DNA from: Bdellovibrionales bacterium
Lineage (GTDB): Bacteria; Bdellovibrionota; Bdellovibrionia; Bdellovibrionales; Bdellovibrionaceae
DNA length: 64,000 bases
Direction: 5' to 3'
Assembly (NCBI GenBank): GCA_005793345.1
Contig: SXSU01000016.1
Coordinates: 1-64,000 of the forward strand
Position 1 is the stretch's first letter; each line of letters begins with the position of its first letter. A program made the position numbers and the translations under genes. Under the pieces are notes generated by a model. It saw nothing but the letters and a program-made list of their open reading frames with translations. It ran no database searches and was not told the DNA's origin. This document shows positions 25,129 to 34,954 of the stretch, in pieces.

Positions 25129-26453
25129 AAAATAACTTCTTTCAAATAATTTTTTATTAAATCATTTGGAAATTGTTCTATTAGCTCTAATGCAAAACCA
25201 CTTTGTAAAAGTTGAATGGCTTTTGATTTTGAGATTCCACGTGATTGTAAGTAAAAAATCTCATCAGCATTGAGTTGGCCAGTTGTCGCACCATGGGCGG
25301 CCTTAACATCGTCAGCATAAATTTCTAATTGAGGTTGTGTATTAGCTTCAGCTTTATCGCTTAAAAGTAAATTTTGACATAGTTGGGAGGCATTTATTTT
25401 TTGTGAATATTTTTGAATTACAATTTTACCAGTAAAAATAGATTGAGCTGTGTCGTTTAAAATGGATTTAAATTTTTGTTCCAATTGAGATTCGCCTTTA
25501 TTAAAAACCACTTCAACTTGGTGATCAATTTGTGAAGATTCTCTTCCAATCGAAATACCATGAGTTACTAATTCAACTTGGGGACCATTAATACTAAAAT
25601 TTAAATCATGTTTGTGAAATTTTCCACCAATTGCTACTGTTAAAAAATGAAGATGGGATTTTTCTTCAAGATTAAATTGAGTTTTACTAAAATGAAGATG
25701 TGTTGGCGACTGATTTTGAATTTTTGCCCAAATTAATTTTGAATTTTCACTTGAGAATACATCGACAATTCCATTGGTCCAATTTGATGGTTCTTGAGTT
25801 TTAAAAGGATTAGTTGATTGTTGTGTGGGTTGATTCGTTTTATTATGTTCATTAAAATTATTAAGATTATCGTTTAGACTTAAATAATTTTCGAAAATTG
25901 TTGCGACTGAATTTTTACCCATGGCGACTATAAGTCGTGGGTGAAACGCAGATCCCGCTGGGGTTGTATCCACAAACAAAATTTCGATTGGAAAGTCAAT
26001 TTGCGCATTATCTTTTATTTCGATATAAACGCCTTCACTTAAATTATACAGGTTCAGCGCCTCAAAGGAATGTTTTGGATGACCAAGATCAAGTTTGGGG
26101 TAAACTCCTTTTTCAATGGCAACTTTTAGGGGCATGATTCGCAAATTTTGATCATGTTGAGCATCTTTGTTAATCGAATTTATAAAGTGAGTTTCCAAAG
26201 TGGATTTCTCTTCACAGAAAATACCATTAATAAAAACTATTTGAATTCCTGATGATAAACTTTTTTTTAATTCTAATTGTTCAGAGTTTTTAGGGAGAGT
26301 GGGTTCATTAAATTGATTTTTAAAAACATCTAATGAGTTATATTTCCAGTGTTCATCTTTACGATTAGGCCATGGTTTAGAATCTAAATAATTTTTGCCG
26401 AACCCTCTGAGGATTTGATAAATTTGTGGTTCTCCGGGATAATGTTTAATCAT
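25125..26453 (-). CDS. sufD: SufD Fe-S assembly protein
   Basis: 442 aa from the ATG at 26453. A further in-frame ATG at 26471 would extend the overlap with sufC to 26 bases. The C-terminal half carries the SufBD fold: [20 protein letters not shown], then [21 protein letters not shown], the conserved end of SufD. The N-terminus has [11 protein letters not shown], also family-typical. It forms SufB-SufC2-SufD, which builds Fe-S clusters. Conserved D-H-G motif: [12 protein letters not shown]. Confidence 0.92.
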   Translation of the reverse strand: MIKHYPGEPQIYQILRGFGKNYLDSKPWPNRKDEHWKYNSLDVFKNQFNEPTLPKNSEQLELKKSLSSGIQIVFINGIFCEEKSTLETHFINSINKDAQHDQNLRIMPLKVAIEKGVYPKLDLGHPKHSFEALNLYNLSEGVYIEIKDNAQIDFPIEILFVDTTPAGSAFHPRLIVAMGKNSVATIFENYLSLNDNLNNFNEHNKTNQPTQQSTNPFKTQEPSNWTNGIVDVFSSENSKLIWAKIQNQSPTHLHFSKTQFNLEEKSHLHFLTVAIGGKFHKHDLNFSINGPQVELVTHGISIGRESSQIDHQVEVVFNKGESQLEQKFKSILNDTAQSIFTGKIVIQKYSQKINASQLCQNLLLSDKAEANTQPQLEIYADDVKAAHGATTGQLNADEIFYLQSRGISKSKAIQLLQSGFALELIEQFPNDLIKNYLKEVIL

Positions 26454-27204
26454 GTTTAACCAACCAATCATAACCTTTATCTTCTAATTTTAATGCTAAA
26501 GATTTATCGCCGGTTTCAATTATTTTTCCATCTGCAAGAACATGTACGAAGTCCGGTTGAATATAATCAAGTAATCTTTGGTAGTGAGTAATTAAGATAA
26601 TTGCGTTATCTTTGGATTTTAATTTATTTACACCTTCAGCTACTATTCTCAAGGCATCAATATCTAAACCAGAATCTGTTTCATCTAAAATCGCAAGTTT
26701 AGGTGAGAGAACTGCCATTTGAAGAATTTCATTTCGTTTTTTTTCACCGCCTGAAAACCCACTGTTAACTGCACGATCTAAAAACTCTTCACGCATTTGT
26801 ACGACTTTCATTTTTTCTTTTACAAATTTACGAAATGAATTTTCATCTAGAGGGGCAGCTCCATGATGTTCAGAAACAGCATTGAAGGACTCTTGTAAAA
26901 ATTTAAAATTAGTAACGCCAGGTATTTCAACTGGGTATTGGTAAGCAAGAAAGATTCCTTCTTTTGCTCTTACATCGGGCTCCAATTCTAAAAGATTTTT
27001 CATTTCAAAATTGATATCATATAATACTTCACCCGATGTTACAGTATATGCCGGGTGTCCTGCTAATACTTTTGAAAGACTACTTTTTCCTGCACCATTA
27101 GGTCCCATTATAGCATGGACTTCTCCAGCTTTAACATTTAGATTTAAGCCCTTTAAAATTTCTTTTTCGTTAACTTGTGCATGTAAATTTTTAATTTCAA
27201 TCAT
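26446..27204 (-). CDS. sufC: SufC ATPase
   Basis: 252 aa from the ATG at 27204 (MIEIKNLHA), with AAGG upstream. An extra eight codons are open before it. Walker [11 protein letters not shown], signature [15 protein letters not shown], Walker [13 protein letters not shown], and ITHYQR. It is the ABC-type ATPase of the SUF complex, not a transporter. It lies 100 bp downstream of sufB and overlaps sufD by eight bases. Confidence 0.95.
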   Translation of the reverse strand: MIEIKNLHAQVNEKEILKGLNLNVKAGEVHAIMGPNGAGKSSLSKVLAGHPAYTVTSGEVLYDINFEMKNLLELEPDVRAKEGIFLAYQYPVEIPGVTNFKFLQESFNAVSEHHGAAPLDENSFRKFVKEKMKVVQMREEFLDRAVNSGFSGGEKKRNEILQMAVLSPKLAILDETDSGLDIDALRIVAEGVNKLKSKDNAIILITHYQRLLDYIQPDFVHVLADGKIIETGDKSLALKLEDKGYDWLVKHD

Positions 27205-27304
27205 TTTTACTTTTACCTTAATTTTCAATTTTTAACTTTTATTTTAAATGTAATGTATTTTATTTTAATTTATTTTTTATATGTATAACTTAATATCTAA
27301 ATTG

Positions 27305-28723
27305 CTAGCCTACGCTATTTTCAAGTTTCATTTCTATTAACTTTACAGCTTCAACAGAAAACTCTAGTGGTAATTGTTTAAATACGTCTTTGCAAAACCC
27401 ATTTACCAGCATTGAGATTGCTTTTTCAGAATTGATACCACGGGACTTCATATAAAAGAGTTGATCCTCCGATATTCGAGAAGTTGTGGCCTCGTGTTCA
27501 AGGATTGCCGTAGGATTTTTTACTTCAATAGTTGGAAAAGTATGTGCGCTACATTGATCTCCTACTAGCATTGAGTCGCATTGGGAGTAATTTCTAGCAT
27601 TGCGTGCGGCTGGCATTATTTTAACAAGTCCACGATATGTATTTGATGAGTGGCCAGTTGAAATTCCTTTTGAAATAATAGTGCTCTTTGTGTTTTTTCC
27701 AATATGAATCATCTTAGTGCCAGTATCGGCTTGCATGTAATCGTGAGTGAGGGCAACCGAATAAAATGCAGCTTCAGAGTTATCACCTTGTAAAATTACA
27801 CTAGGGTATTTCCATGTGATTGCAGAGCCTGATTCAACTTGTGTCCACGAAATTTTTGAATTAGCTCCGGAACACTTTCCACGTTTAGTTACAAAATTAT
27901 AAATTCCGCCTTTACCTTCTTTGTCTCCAGTATACCAATTTTGAACAGTGGAGTATTTAATTTCAGAATTTTCTAATGCAACCAATTCAACTACGGCTGC
28001 ATGAAGCTGATTTTCATCCCGTTGGGGGGCAGTACAACCTTCGAGATAATTTACATAACTATTTTTATCTGCAATGATAAGAGTTCTTTCAAATTGACCA
28101 GTTTCGCGAGCATTAATTCGAAAATATGTAGATAAATCGATAGGGCATCGAACACCTTCTGGAATATAAACAAAAGATCCATCAGTAAAAACGGCAGAAT
28201 TGAGTGCAGAATAAAAGTTATCACTCATTGGAACCACAGTACCTAAATATTTTTTTATAAGATCGGGATATTTTTCGAGAGCCTCGGTTATAGAACAAAA
28301 AACCACTCCGTATTTTTCTAGATCAGCTTGGTGTGTGGTTGCGATTGATACACTATCAAAAACCACATCCATTGCGACTCCTGATATTCTTTTTTGTTCC
28401 ATAAGAGGAATACCAAGACGTTCAAAAGTTTTTAACAGTTCTGGATCTAATTCTTCAAGTTTTTTAGGTCCGCCTTCAGTTTTCTTTTTAGGAGCAGCGT
28501 AATAGGTTAAATCTTGAAAATCAATATTTGCATAACTAACCTTTGCCCATGTTGGTTCTGTTAAAGTTTGCCAATGGCGAAAAGCGCGTAAACGAAACTC
28601 AAGCATAAAGTCAGGTTCATTTTTTTTCTTTGAAATCCATTTAATAATATCTTCATTTAATCCTTTAGGAGCAAAATCACTTTCAATTTGTGTTTCAAAA
28701 CCATATTTATATTCGTTTTCCAT
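27305..28723 (-). CDS. sufB: SufB Fe-S scaffold protein
   Basis: 472 aa, normal length for SufB. It carries [38 protein letters not shown] with a conserved Cys, [15 protein letters not shown], and at the end [21 protein letters not shown]. SufB carries the nascent [4Fe-4S] cluster in the SufBC2D complex. The start has TAGGAG upstream (the GAGGCTCC stretch at 28727-28734), and only 11 bases separate it from the Rrf2 regulator gene. Confidence 0.96.
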   Translation of the reverse strand: MENEYKYGFETQIESDFAPKGLNEDIIKWISKKKNEPDFMLEFRLRAFRHWQTLTEPTWAKVSYANIDFQDLTYYAAPKKKTEGGPKKLEELDPELLKTFERLGIPLMEQKRISGVAMDVVFDSVSIATTHQADLEKYGVVFCSITEALEKYPDLIKKYLGTVVPMSDNFYSALNSAVFTDGSFVYIPEGVRCPIDLSTYFRINARETGQFERTLIIADKNSYVNYLEGCTAPQRDENQLHAAVVELVALENSEIKYSTVQNWYTGDKEGKGGIYNFVTKRGKCSGANSKISWTQVESGSAITWKYPSVILQGDNSEAAFYSVALTHDYMQADTGTKMIHIGKNTKSTIISKGISTGHSSNTYRGLVKIMPAARNARNYSQCDSMLVGDQCSAHTFPTIEVKNPTAILEHEATTSRISEDQLFYMKSRGINSEKAISMLVNGFCKDVFKQLPLEFSVEAVKLIEMKLENSVG

Positions 28724-28734
28724 GGGTGAGGCTC

Positions 28735-29208
28735 CTATTGGTGAGTTTCACTAGTGTGGTTTGATTTATTAATGTGAGACTTATGTTTAATGACTGATGG
28801 TGAATTCGCACCAGCAAGTAGTTCATGGAGGTTTAGATTTTTATAAAGATCAATCAGATGCTGATTTAGAATATGCATAGGTGTAACTATATTGCAGTGA
28901 GATTCAAGAGTGCATTGAGTAGAACTTAAACATTTAACAAGTTTTACTGGCCCAAGTAAGATGAGTGATAAATCATAAAGGCTAATTTTTGCTAAGTCCT
29001 TTAAAATTAGATATCCGCCAGAAGCTCCCTGAGATGAATGTAATATATGGTGACTCGCAAGCTGTTGCATGACTCGAGCTGTAGTGTCGAATGAACAGCC
29101 AAATGTCTCTGAAACTTCTTTGGCGGAAGTTAATTCACCAGGGCGTTTACGACTCATGTGCTTTAGGGCTATAAGAGCAAATTCAACTTTGCGGTGTAAT
29201 TTAAACAC
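28735..29208 (-). CDS. Rrf2-family regulator of the SUF operon (IscR/SufR-like)
   Basis: 157 aa. N-terminal winged helix ([18 protein letters not shown] ... [21 protein letters not shown], residues 1-65), then [13 protein letters not shown], and the cluster-binding triad [13 protein letters not shown], an exact C-x5-C-x5-C as in IscR. It therefore probably senses a [2Fe-2S] cluster and represses or activates the operon according to Fe-S demand. It is the first gene of the SUF operon, so autoregulation is likely. The His-rich C-terminal tail is unusual. Confidence 0.92.
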   Translation of the reverse strand: MFKLHRKVEFALIALKHMSRKRPGELTSAKEVSETFGCSFDTTARVMQQLASHHILHSSQGASGGYLILKDLAKISLYDLSLILLGPVKLVKCLSSTQCTLESHCNIVTPMHILNQHLIDLYKNLNLHELLAGANSPSVIKHKSHINKSNHTSETHQ

Positions 29209-29389
29209 AACTCTCCTTTTTGATACGAGAGCTTTATAGTTGAAAATGAAATGAAAATCACCAAATTATTTCAAATACGTCAAAAAAAAACGTATTTAAG
29301 CTGTTTTGCAGCAGAGCTTAAGGTAATTTTTAAAAAAAATGCAGTTGCTATTGATACTACTTTACCACTCTTTTCATGTTTTTTCTTAC

Positions 29390-30139
29390 TTAAAATAACC
29401 AACCTAATTTTACAAGACCGAGATATGGTAAGGAAACTTTGCCGAGTTTATTTCCTGCATCTTCAGCAGATTTTTTAAAATCAGTATATTCTGTACTTGA
29501 TTGAACTGATGTCGGTGCATTTGAAGATGTTTTAGTTTTTACCCCGGACGGTGATATAACACCAAAATCAAATCCATAAGTAAAGCCACTATCAAAAACT
29601 TTAAACCAACCCATATGAGGAAACACATAACTACTTTCAATATCAAAGTTGTAAGTTACGTTTACTGAGCTTATTGATTTAGAGGCATCAACTTTTAAAT
29701 TTTGTTTACCGTAACCAAGCCCTAAGAAAAAACTTCCCATGAAAGGATGCCATCTACCGCGCAATTCATAATTTTTAAATGATAACTTTTTATCTGAATC
29801 AAGTTTCGAATCAAAACCACCGTAACTAATACCAAGACTGAAAAAATCATTTCCAGGTTTGTATTCTAAAGCGTATTCAGAAATTCGTGGAAAAGAAAAA
29901 GTAACTGTAGGGCCAAGTCTCCATTTACGAGGTTCAGAAGAATTAGAATTATGATCGGTTGCTAGAGTATTTTTTTTAGGATGGGAAACCTCATCAGAGT
30001 TCCCTAATTCAGCTTTTGGAACTGATGTTGATGTAGGAGAAGCTAAAGTGGAGTTTGTTTCGTCAGTAGCAAAAGATTGTGTTGAAAAACTAACAATGGT
30101 TGCAAGAGAAAATACTATTATTCTTAATTTAAACCGCAT
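29390..30139 (-). CDS. Predicted outer-membrane beta-barrel protein
   Basis: 249 aa. A signal peptide (cleaving after SFA) precedes a Ser/Thr/Asn-rich linker of 45 residues. Alternating polar and aromatic strands follow (GPTVTFSFPRISEYALEY, FFLGLGYGKQNLKVDA), and the end is LGWLF with a C-terminal Phe, the outer-membrane insertion signal recognised by BamA. It may be an 8-stranded barrel. No specific family recognised. It has its own transcription unit, preceded by 211 bp containing the 16-bp hairpin. Confidence 0.7.
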   Translation of the reverse strand: MRFKLRIIVFSLATIVSFSTQSFATDETNSTLASPTSTSVPKAELGNSDEVSHPKKNTLATDHNSNSSEPRKWRLGPTVTFSFPRISEYALEYKPGNDFFSLGISYGGFDSKLDSDKKLSFKNYELRGRWHPFMGSFFLGLGYGKQNLKVDASKSISSVNVTYNFDIESSYVFPHMGWFKVFDSGFTYGFDFGVISPSGVKTKTSSNAPTSVQSSTEYTDFKKSAEDAGNKLGKVSLPYLGLVKLGWLF

Positions 30140-30224
30140 TAATTACTCCTTTGATTTTAATGTATTGCAATCATGTGTATTGTAACTAAAGTTATTACTA
30201 AGTTTGAGCATTAATGTGCTTGTT

Positions 30225-30260
30225 TTATGTAAAACCAAACTAAAGTTTGGTTTTACATAA
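30225..30260. terminator. 16-bp perfect hairpin downstream of rlmE
   Basis: TTATGTAAAACCAAAC, loop TAAA, and its exact complement. The arm and loop resemble hairpin 3 of the dispersed repeat (TTATGAAAAC ... GTTTTCATAA). It is 90 bp after the rlmE stop and 86 bp before the outer-membrane gene starts, so it may end rlmE transcription in both orientations. A following U-run is short. Confidence 0.5.
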
Positions 30261-30350
30261 TTACCGACAAATTTAATTTTTGAAAAAATGACGACTGATA
30301 AATTAGAGTCAATTGTTTTTCAACCGGTATAGTTTGAAGTAATTTTGGAA

Positions 30351-30947
30351 TTAGTTTTTACCAAAATTAATTCCAACTAAAAATATTTCGTAACTATGAG
30401 TTCTTGTTGCAGGGGGTTTTACAACTTCAACTCTTTGAAAATGTTTTTTGAGTTGATCTCTAAATTTATTGAATTCTCCACTTTGAAAATACTTACAAAC
30501 AAAGAATCCTTTAGGTTTTAAAACTTGAAGTGCTAATTGAAGAGCCATATCACATAATTCATGGGATCTAGCTTGATCTACGTCACGAATACCCGTAGTT
30601 TTGGGAGCCATATCAGATACAACTCCATCCATAAGTGTAGGGAGTTGGTTTTGTTCCAGGAAACTTGGCAGATTTATTTTTAACATATCTTCTTGGAAGA
30701 ATATGACATTAGGGAGTTTGAGAGGGACTTCGGTTAAATCCCAACCTATGACTTTACCCTGAGGACCAACTTTTTGCGAAAGCCATTGTGACCATGAGCC
30801 TGGAGAACAGCCAAAATCAGCAATAACTTGGCCTGTTTTTATCAATTTAAATTTTTGATCAATATCTTGAAGTTTATAAACTGATCGAGCTGCGAATCCT
30901 TCTTCTTTTGCTTTTTTAAAATATTTATCTTGTACTTTGTATGCCAA
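30351..30947 (-). CDS. rlmE: 23S rRNA 2'-O-methyltransferase RlmE (FtsJ/RrmJ)
   Basis: 198 aa. Rossmann methyltransferase with the K-D-K-E catalytic tetrad: RSVYKLQ, VSDMAPKTTG, FVCKYFQ and SYEIFLVG. SAM motif I is IADFGCSPGSWSQWL. It methylates U2552 of 23S rRNA during 50S assembly. The start has an acceptable ribosome binding site on the minus strand (TGAGGG). Monocistronic. Confidence 0.95.
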   Translation of the reverse strand: MAYKVQDKYFKKAKEEGFAARSVYKLQDIDQKFKLIKTGQVIADFGCSPGSWSQWLSQKVGPQGKVIGWDLTEVPLKLPNVIFFQEDMLKINLPSFLEQNQLPTLMDGVVSDMAPKTTGIRDVDQARSHELCDMALQLALQVLKPKGFFVCKYFQSGEFNKFRDQLKKHFQRVEVVKPPATRTHSYEIFLVGINFGKN

Positions 30948-31125
30948 AATTAAACCCTCATCAGACGTAAACTTGAGAAGTAGTTATTATTGAAAATATT
31001 TAGAACAAGCAAGAAAATTAGTATGCAAATATACCATAACACCCAATGAAATATCTAATTGAGGTAAGAATAAACAATTAAATAAAACCTTGTGTAAAAA
31101 TATAACTCTCTGTAATAATTAAGCA

Positions 31126-32799
31126 ATGAAGAATTTTTTTTCACTTATAAAGGAGAGGCTACTTGCCATTGTTGTTGGTTCATTGCTTTTGTGGACTACT
31201 GATTTTATTTTCTACCAAATACAATCGAGTGAAAAGTTTCCAAGACCTATTAGGCATCTTTTTATATGTTTTTTAATAAATTTTTTTGTTTCTTTTGCCT
31301 TTTCACAAAAAGGGTATTCAGTCTTTATTTTACTGTTTTCCTTTTTTGGTTTTTTTCAAATGATTGCCGTTTCATATTTTGGATCTTTTTTAACCCCTGT
31401 GATGATTTTTTTATTTTTTAAAGATGCAGGTGAGGTTCTTGAAACTTTTTTGGGAGTTTGGAAAACATTATGGTTACCTACTTTATTACAATTTACTGCA
31501 ATTTTAGTTTTTTATAAATTTTATAAAACAAGTATAAATAAATTTTGGAGTTCTTATAAAAATCAAAAAATTATAAAATATTTGTTACTACTGGTATTAA
31601 TTTATCCTCCCTTAAGAACTGTTGTAACAGGTCATACCTTTGGAAAGCAAGCGGTCAACTCAGATTTAGGTTTTGTAAATTTTTATGGCACTCTATCTTA
31701 TTTTTTTGCAAAAGTTTTACCACAAAAATTAAATGCAAAAACAGTTAACTCAATTTCGCCGTTTCAAGTTATCATAAATGATAAAAAACCAAAACGTCAT
31801 TTGATTTTTATATTAGGTGAATCATTAGCACTCAAGCATCTTCAACTATTTGGTTACAATAAAGAAACTACACCTCATTTAGTTGAGTTTGAAAAAGAAA
31901 ATAAAATTATAAAGCGTAAAGCGATATCAGGAGGAGTATCAACAGATGTTGCTATTCCTCTTTTAATTCATGGAGCTACTCCAGGAGAGCAAGCTTCAGC
32001 TCAAATATCGTCACAAAATAATTGTTTATTTAAGCTTGCAAAAGAAAATGGTTTTGAAACAAGTTTTTACTCAATTCAACCACAACATGAACTTAAGCAT
32101 ATTGTTAATTTTCTATGTCCTAAGTACATTGATCATTTTGAAATCGAAAAAAGTGAAAATGGCGAAGTTTTAGATTCTCGCCTTTTAGAATATGAAAAAT
32201 TAGTTGATTGGTCTAAACCTCAATTTATAATATTTCATCAACGGGGATCCCATTCTCCTTATGAAACTAGATACCCAGCAGAAAATGCTTTTTTTAAAGA
32301 TCAAAATTTTAAAGACGAAAAAGAAAAGCAAATTCAATTTTATGACAATAGTGTAAGATACACCGATGAGGTTATTTTCAGATTATTACAACAGATAAAA
32401 GAGTCCAATGTCAGAGCCTTTGAAAGATCAAATAATAAATCCAATGGAACAAGTGAATCTGTAATTCCTATTGAAGTGATTATGACTTCAGATCACGGTG
32501 AAGCTCTTGGAGAGAATGGTTTTTGGGGGCATGTAATTTTGGAACCTGTTGTTGCTGAAGTTCCATTTATTTACTTAAGTGATAATTTAAAAGCTAATTT
32601 GGTTTCTGAAGATTCAATTAAAGATTCGTGGATAACTCATCAACAAATATTTAAAATTATCACTAGGTTCTTGGGTTATAAGATAGAAGAAAAGTTGTCG
32701 AATAAAATTTTTGAAGTTATGGGACCAGATTTAGATGGACTTGCTGGTTCAATGATTGTCGAGCCAAATGAGACAAGCGATTCCTTAATAAAAAAATAA
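31126..32799 (+). CDS. LPS phosphoethanolamine transferase-like membrane sulfatase-fold enzyme
   Basis: 557 aa. Five or so membrane segments fill residues 1-185. The periplasmic domain has the alkaline-phosphatase/sulfatase fold: FILGESLALKHLQLFGYN (metal-binding Glu), SGGVSTDVAIPLL (nucleophile Thr position), and MTSDHGEALGENGFWGH (metal-binding Asp and His). This is the EptA/EptB/CptA layout. Inference: it decorates lipid A or core with phosphoethanolamine, changing surface charge and polymyxin resistance. Phosphoglycerol transfer is the alternative. Monocistronic. Its stop TAA is the first codon of a full copy of the dispersed three-hairpin repeat. Confidence 0.85.
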   Translation: MKNFFSLIKERLLAIVVGSLLLWTTDFIFYQIQSSEKFPRPIRHLFICFLINFFVSFAFSQKGYSVFILLFSFFGFFQMIAVSYFGSFLTPVMIFLFFKDAGEVLETFLGVWKTLWLPTLLQFTAILVFYKFYKTSINKFWSSYKNQKIIKYLLLLVLIYPPLRTVVTGHTFGKQAVNSDLGFVNFYGTLSYFFAKVLPQKLNAKTVNSISPFQVIINDKKPKRHLIFILGESLALKHLQLFGYNKETTPHLVEFEKENKIIKRKAISGGVSTDVAIPLLIHGATPGEQASAQISSQNNCLFKLAKENGFETSFYSIQPQHELKHIVNFLCPKYIDHFEIEKSENGEVLDSRLLEYEKLVDWSKPQFIIFHQRGSHSPYETRYPAENAFFKDQNFKDEKEKQIQFYDNSVRYTDEVIFRLLQQIKESNVRAFERSNNKSNGTSESVIPIEVIMTSDHGEALGENGFWGHVILEPVVAEVPFIYLSDNLKANLVSEDSIKDSWITHQQIFKIITRFLGYKIEEKLSNKIFEVMGPDLDGLAGSMIVEPNETSDSLIKK

Positions 32800-32936
32800 C
32801 TGCTCATGATTAAGTCTGATCAGCTTGCGCTGATTATATCAGACATAATCACAAGCAGTTATTTTCCTGTTTGTTTGGGGTGATTTTCAATCACCCCGAA
32901 TTATGAAAACTCAAACTTTAGTTTGGGTTTTCATAA
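32797..32936 (+). repeat. Three-hairpin dispersed repeat, copy A (complete)
   Basis: Reference copy. Hairpin 1 is 32797-32861, a near-perfect palindrome starting TAACTGCTCATGATTAAG and ending AAGCAGTTA with apex AGC-TTGC-GCT. Then TTTTCCTGTTTGTTT, hairpin 2 at 32877-32897 (GGGGTGATT-TTC-AATCACCCC), and hairpin 3 at 32901-32936 (TTATGAAAAC-T-CAAAC-TTTA-GTTTG-G-GTTTTCATAA). Hairpin 1 is followed by a U-rich tail, so it resembles an intrinsic terminator. The first TAA is the stop of the phosphoethanolamine transferase-like gene. Confidence 0.9.
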
Positions 32937-32942
32937 TAACTA

Positions 32943-33785
32943 CTAGAGTGTTGATAGTTGTTGAATAAGAATTGCGGAACCCATTATTAAAACAAAAATT
33001 CCAAATGCTTTTTTAAGTTTAGTTTCTGGTACATATTTTGAGAAATGAGAACCCAAAAATATTCCAACTATGGCAATTAGTGCAATTGTAAGTAAAAATT
33101 TCCAATCTATGTGTTGTGGATTTTTAAAATCTCCTAAAAAACCAAATAATGATTTTATTGCAATAATCATTAAAGAAGTCCCAACGGCAACTCGCATCTG
33201 TAAGCCTGCTAAGATTACAAGTGCTGGAATAATTAAAAACCCCCCACCTGCCCCAACAAATCCAGTGATTGACCCTACGATAAGGCCTTCAATACCAATT
33301 AAAATATTTCGCTGAATAGGTGACAACATATTTTTTTTACTACCAATATTATTGTTATTATCAAAACTAATATTGTTTGTGCTTTTCTTATTTCCTCTAA
33401 TCATTGAAATTGAAGCTGCAACCATTAAAATTGCAAAAACTCCCATTATTAAAAGTGGTTTAGTAATTACAAATGTTCCAAAGTGAAAGACTTCAGATGG
33501 TATTGAAGGAACAATAAAAGCTCTGGAAAAATAAACTCCAAGAAAACTTGGTCCAGCAAAAATAAATCCAGTTTTAAAATCTATCATTCCCTTTTTAAAA
33601 TAACTAAAAGATCCAAATAAAGCTGTGAGACCCACAACAAATAATGAGTACCCAGTAGCTGTGACGGGATCAATTTGAAATAAGTAAACTAAAATGGGAA
33701 CGGTTAATATTGATCCTCCACCACCAATTAATCCAAGTGAGAGGCCCATAAAAATGCTTGCAATATAACCAAGGGCGATCAACAT
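32943..33785 (-). CDS. TauE/SafE sulfite exporter-family protein
   Basis: 280 aa with eight or so membrane segments. Two family repeats each contain a Gly-rich stretch: GLSLGLIGGGGSILTVPILVYLF at the start (residues 15-37) and GFVGAGGGFLIIPALVIL in the second half. The family exports sulfite, sulfoacetate or other small anions across the inner membrane. The gene stops 27 bases upstream of nothing else on its strand but follows the persulfide dioxygenase gene by 29 bases, so it probably disposes of sulfite made by that enzyme. The loop between halves is Asn-rich (residues 137-148). Confidence 0.85.
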   Translation of the reverse strand: MLIALGYIASIFMGLSLGLIGGGGSILTVPILVYLFQIDPVTATGYSLFVVGLTALFGSFSYFKKGMIDFKTGFIFAGPSFLGVYFSRAFIVPSIPSEVFHFGTFVITKPLLIMGVFAILMVAASISMIRGNKKSTNNISFDNNNNIGSKKNMLSPIQRNILIGIEGLIVGSITGFVGAGGGFLIIPALVILAGLQMRVAVGTSLMIIAIKSLFGFLGDFKNPQHIDWKFLLTIALIAIVGIFLGSHFSKYVPETKLKKAFGIFVLIMGSAILIQQLSTL

Positions 33786-33814
33786 AATTTTCTCCTGTGA
33801 TGGATTTTATTGTT

Positions 33815-34867
33815 TTATTTTTTTATTCTATAGCTTAATTCATTCCATCGAATCATGCCGCCGCTCATATTAATTGTTTTTTTAAACCCTTGCTGTTGAG
33901 CTTGGAAAGTCACTGTTCCAGATCTATTTCCGCTACGACATACAAAAACTACTTCTTCATTTTTATCAAGCTTTGATAAATATTTTTCTAAATCTGGACC
34001 CATTGTAACTAACTCTGATCCTTCAATATACCCAAGTTCACTGTGCCACTCTTCTGGCCTTCTAACATCGACTAATTTTACTTTACCTAGATTTAAATAA
34101 ACATCTTCTGGAGTGACTTCAGGAATTCCATTAACTATTTGTGGATGGAAAACTTGTTTCTCGTTTTTTAACATACCACAGGCAAGATTTGCAGGTAATG
34201 CTTCATGAATTTTTTTCGGGTGGGCAAGTTTTAACTCTGACATTGTTTTTTGAAAATCACCAAAAGTAGTATGTCCGCTAATACGAGGATTATATTTTTT
34301 TTCTAAACCAACAGTTGAAACTGTAAAACCCCTATAATCATGACCAGGATATATTTTGTAGTGATCAGGTAGAGTATATATTTTTTTAGTTATAGACTCG
34401 AACATTTTTTCATTTGAGCCCTGTTGAAAATCTGTTCGGCCCGTTCCTCTAATTAATAAAACATCTCCAGTAAAAATATTTTCACCTGATACAAAACTCA
34501 TACATGAATCCGTATGACCGGGGGTTGTTAAAGCTTTTATGGTATGTTTTCCAAAAGAAAGTTCTTCACCATCATTTAAAGGAATATCAATGCAGTTTAC
34601 CTTAGCATGAACGGAAACTCCTGTTTTTGCATTTGTTCTTTGTCTTAGTAATCCTGCACCAGTAACGTGATCTGCATGGACATGGGTATCTAGTACATAT
34701 TTTAATTTTGCACCTAACTCATTTAAATATTTAATATCACGATCAACAGTTTCAATTACAGGGTCTATCAAAATTGCATCCTTAGAATCTTTATCCATTA
34801 AAATGTAAGTGTATGTTGAAGTTTCAGCTTCAAAAAGTTGAAAAATTTCTGGATTCGAATTGTTCAT
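33815..34867 (-). CDS. Persulfide dioxygenase-rhodanese fusion (ETHE1/Blh type)
   Basis: 350 aa from the ATG at 34867, which has AAGGAG about nine bases upstream. The open frame extends 18 codons further without such a site. The metallo-beta-lactamase domain carries THVHADHVTGAG (iron-binding His/Asp cluster), TPGHTDSC, FTGDVLLI and YPGHDY. After a short linker a C-terminal rhodanese domain (about residues 260-348) has the active loop VFVCRSGNRSG. The first domain oxidises glutathione persulfide to sulfite. The second passes sulfane sulfur. With the exporter downstream and the Crp/Fnr regulator upstream this forms a sulfide detoxification unit. Confidence 0.92.
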   Translation of the reverse strand: MNNSNPEIFQLFEAETSTYTYILMDKDSKDAILIDPVIETVDRDIKYLNELGAKLKYVLDTHVHADHVTGAGLLRQRTNAKTGVSVHAKVNCIDIPLNDGEELSFGKHTIKALTTPGHTDSCMSFVSGENIFTGDVLLIRGTGRTDFQQGSNEKMFESITKKIYTLPDHYKIYPGHDYRGFTVSTVGLEKKYNPRISGHTTFGDFQKTMSELKLAHPKKIHEALPANLACGMLKNEKQVFHPQIVNGIPEVTPEDVYLNLGKVKLVDVRRPEEWHSELGYIEGSELVTMGPDLEKYLSKLDKNEEVVFVCRSGNRSGTVTFQAQQQGFKKTINMSGGMIRWNELSYRIKK

Positions 34868-34954
34868 AAATTTTTTCTCCTTAGTAGTAAAATCACTTTG
34901 TTTAAATAAAATATAGCGCAAGTTAGATTATGTAGTTATGTCCCACGACACAGT

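Noticed and set aside
29251-29478. 75-codon + strand ORF between the Rrf2 and outer-membrane genes
   Set aside because: No ribosome binding site, and it overlaps the 3' end of the real minus-strand outer-membrane gene. It looks like an antisense shadow.
32797-32936. CRISPR array explanation for the repeats
   Set aside because: The copies are kilobases apart, palindromic and share no spacers of uniform length. No cas genes are seen.
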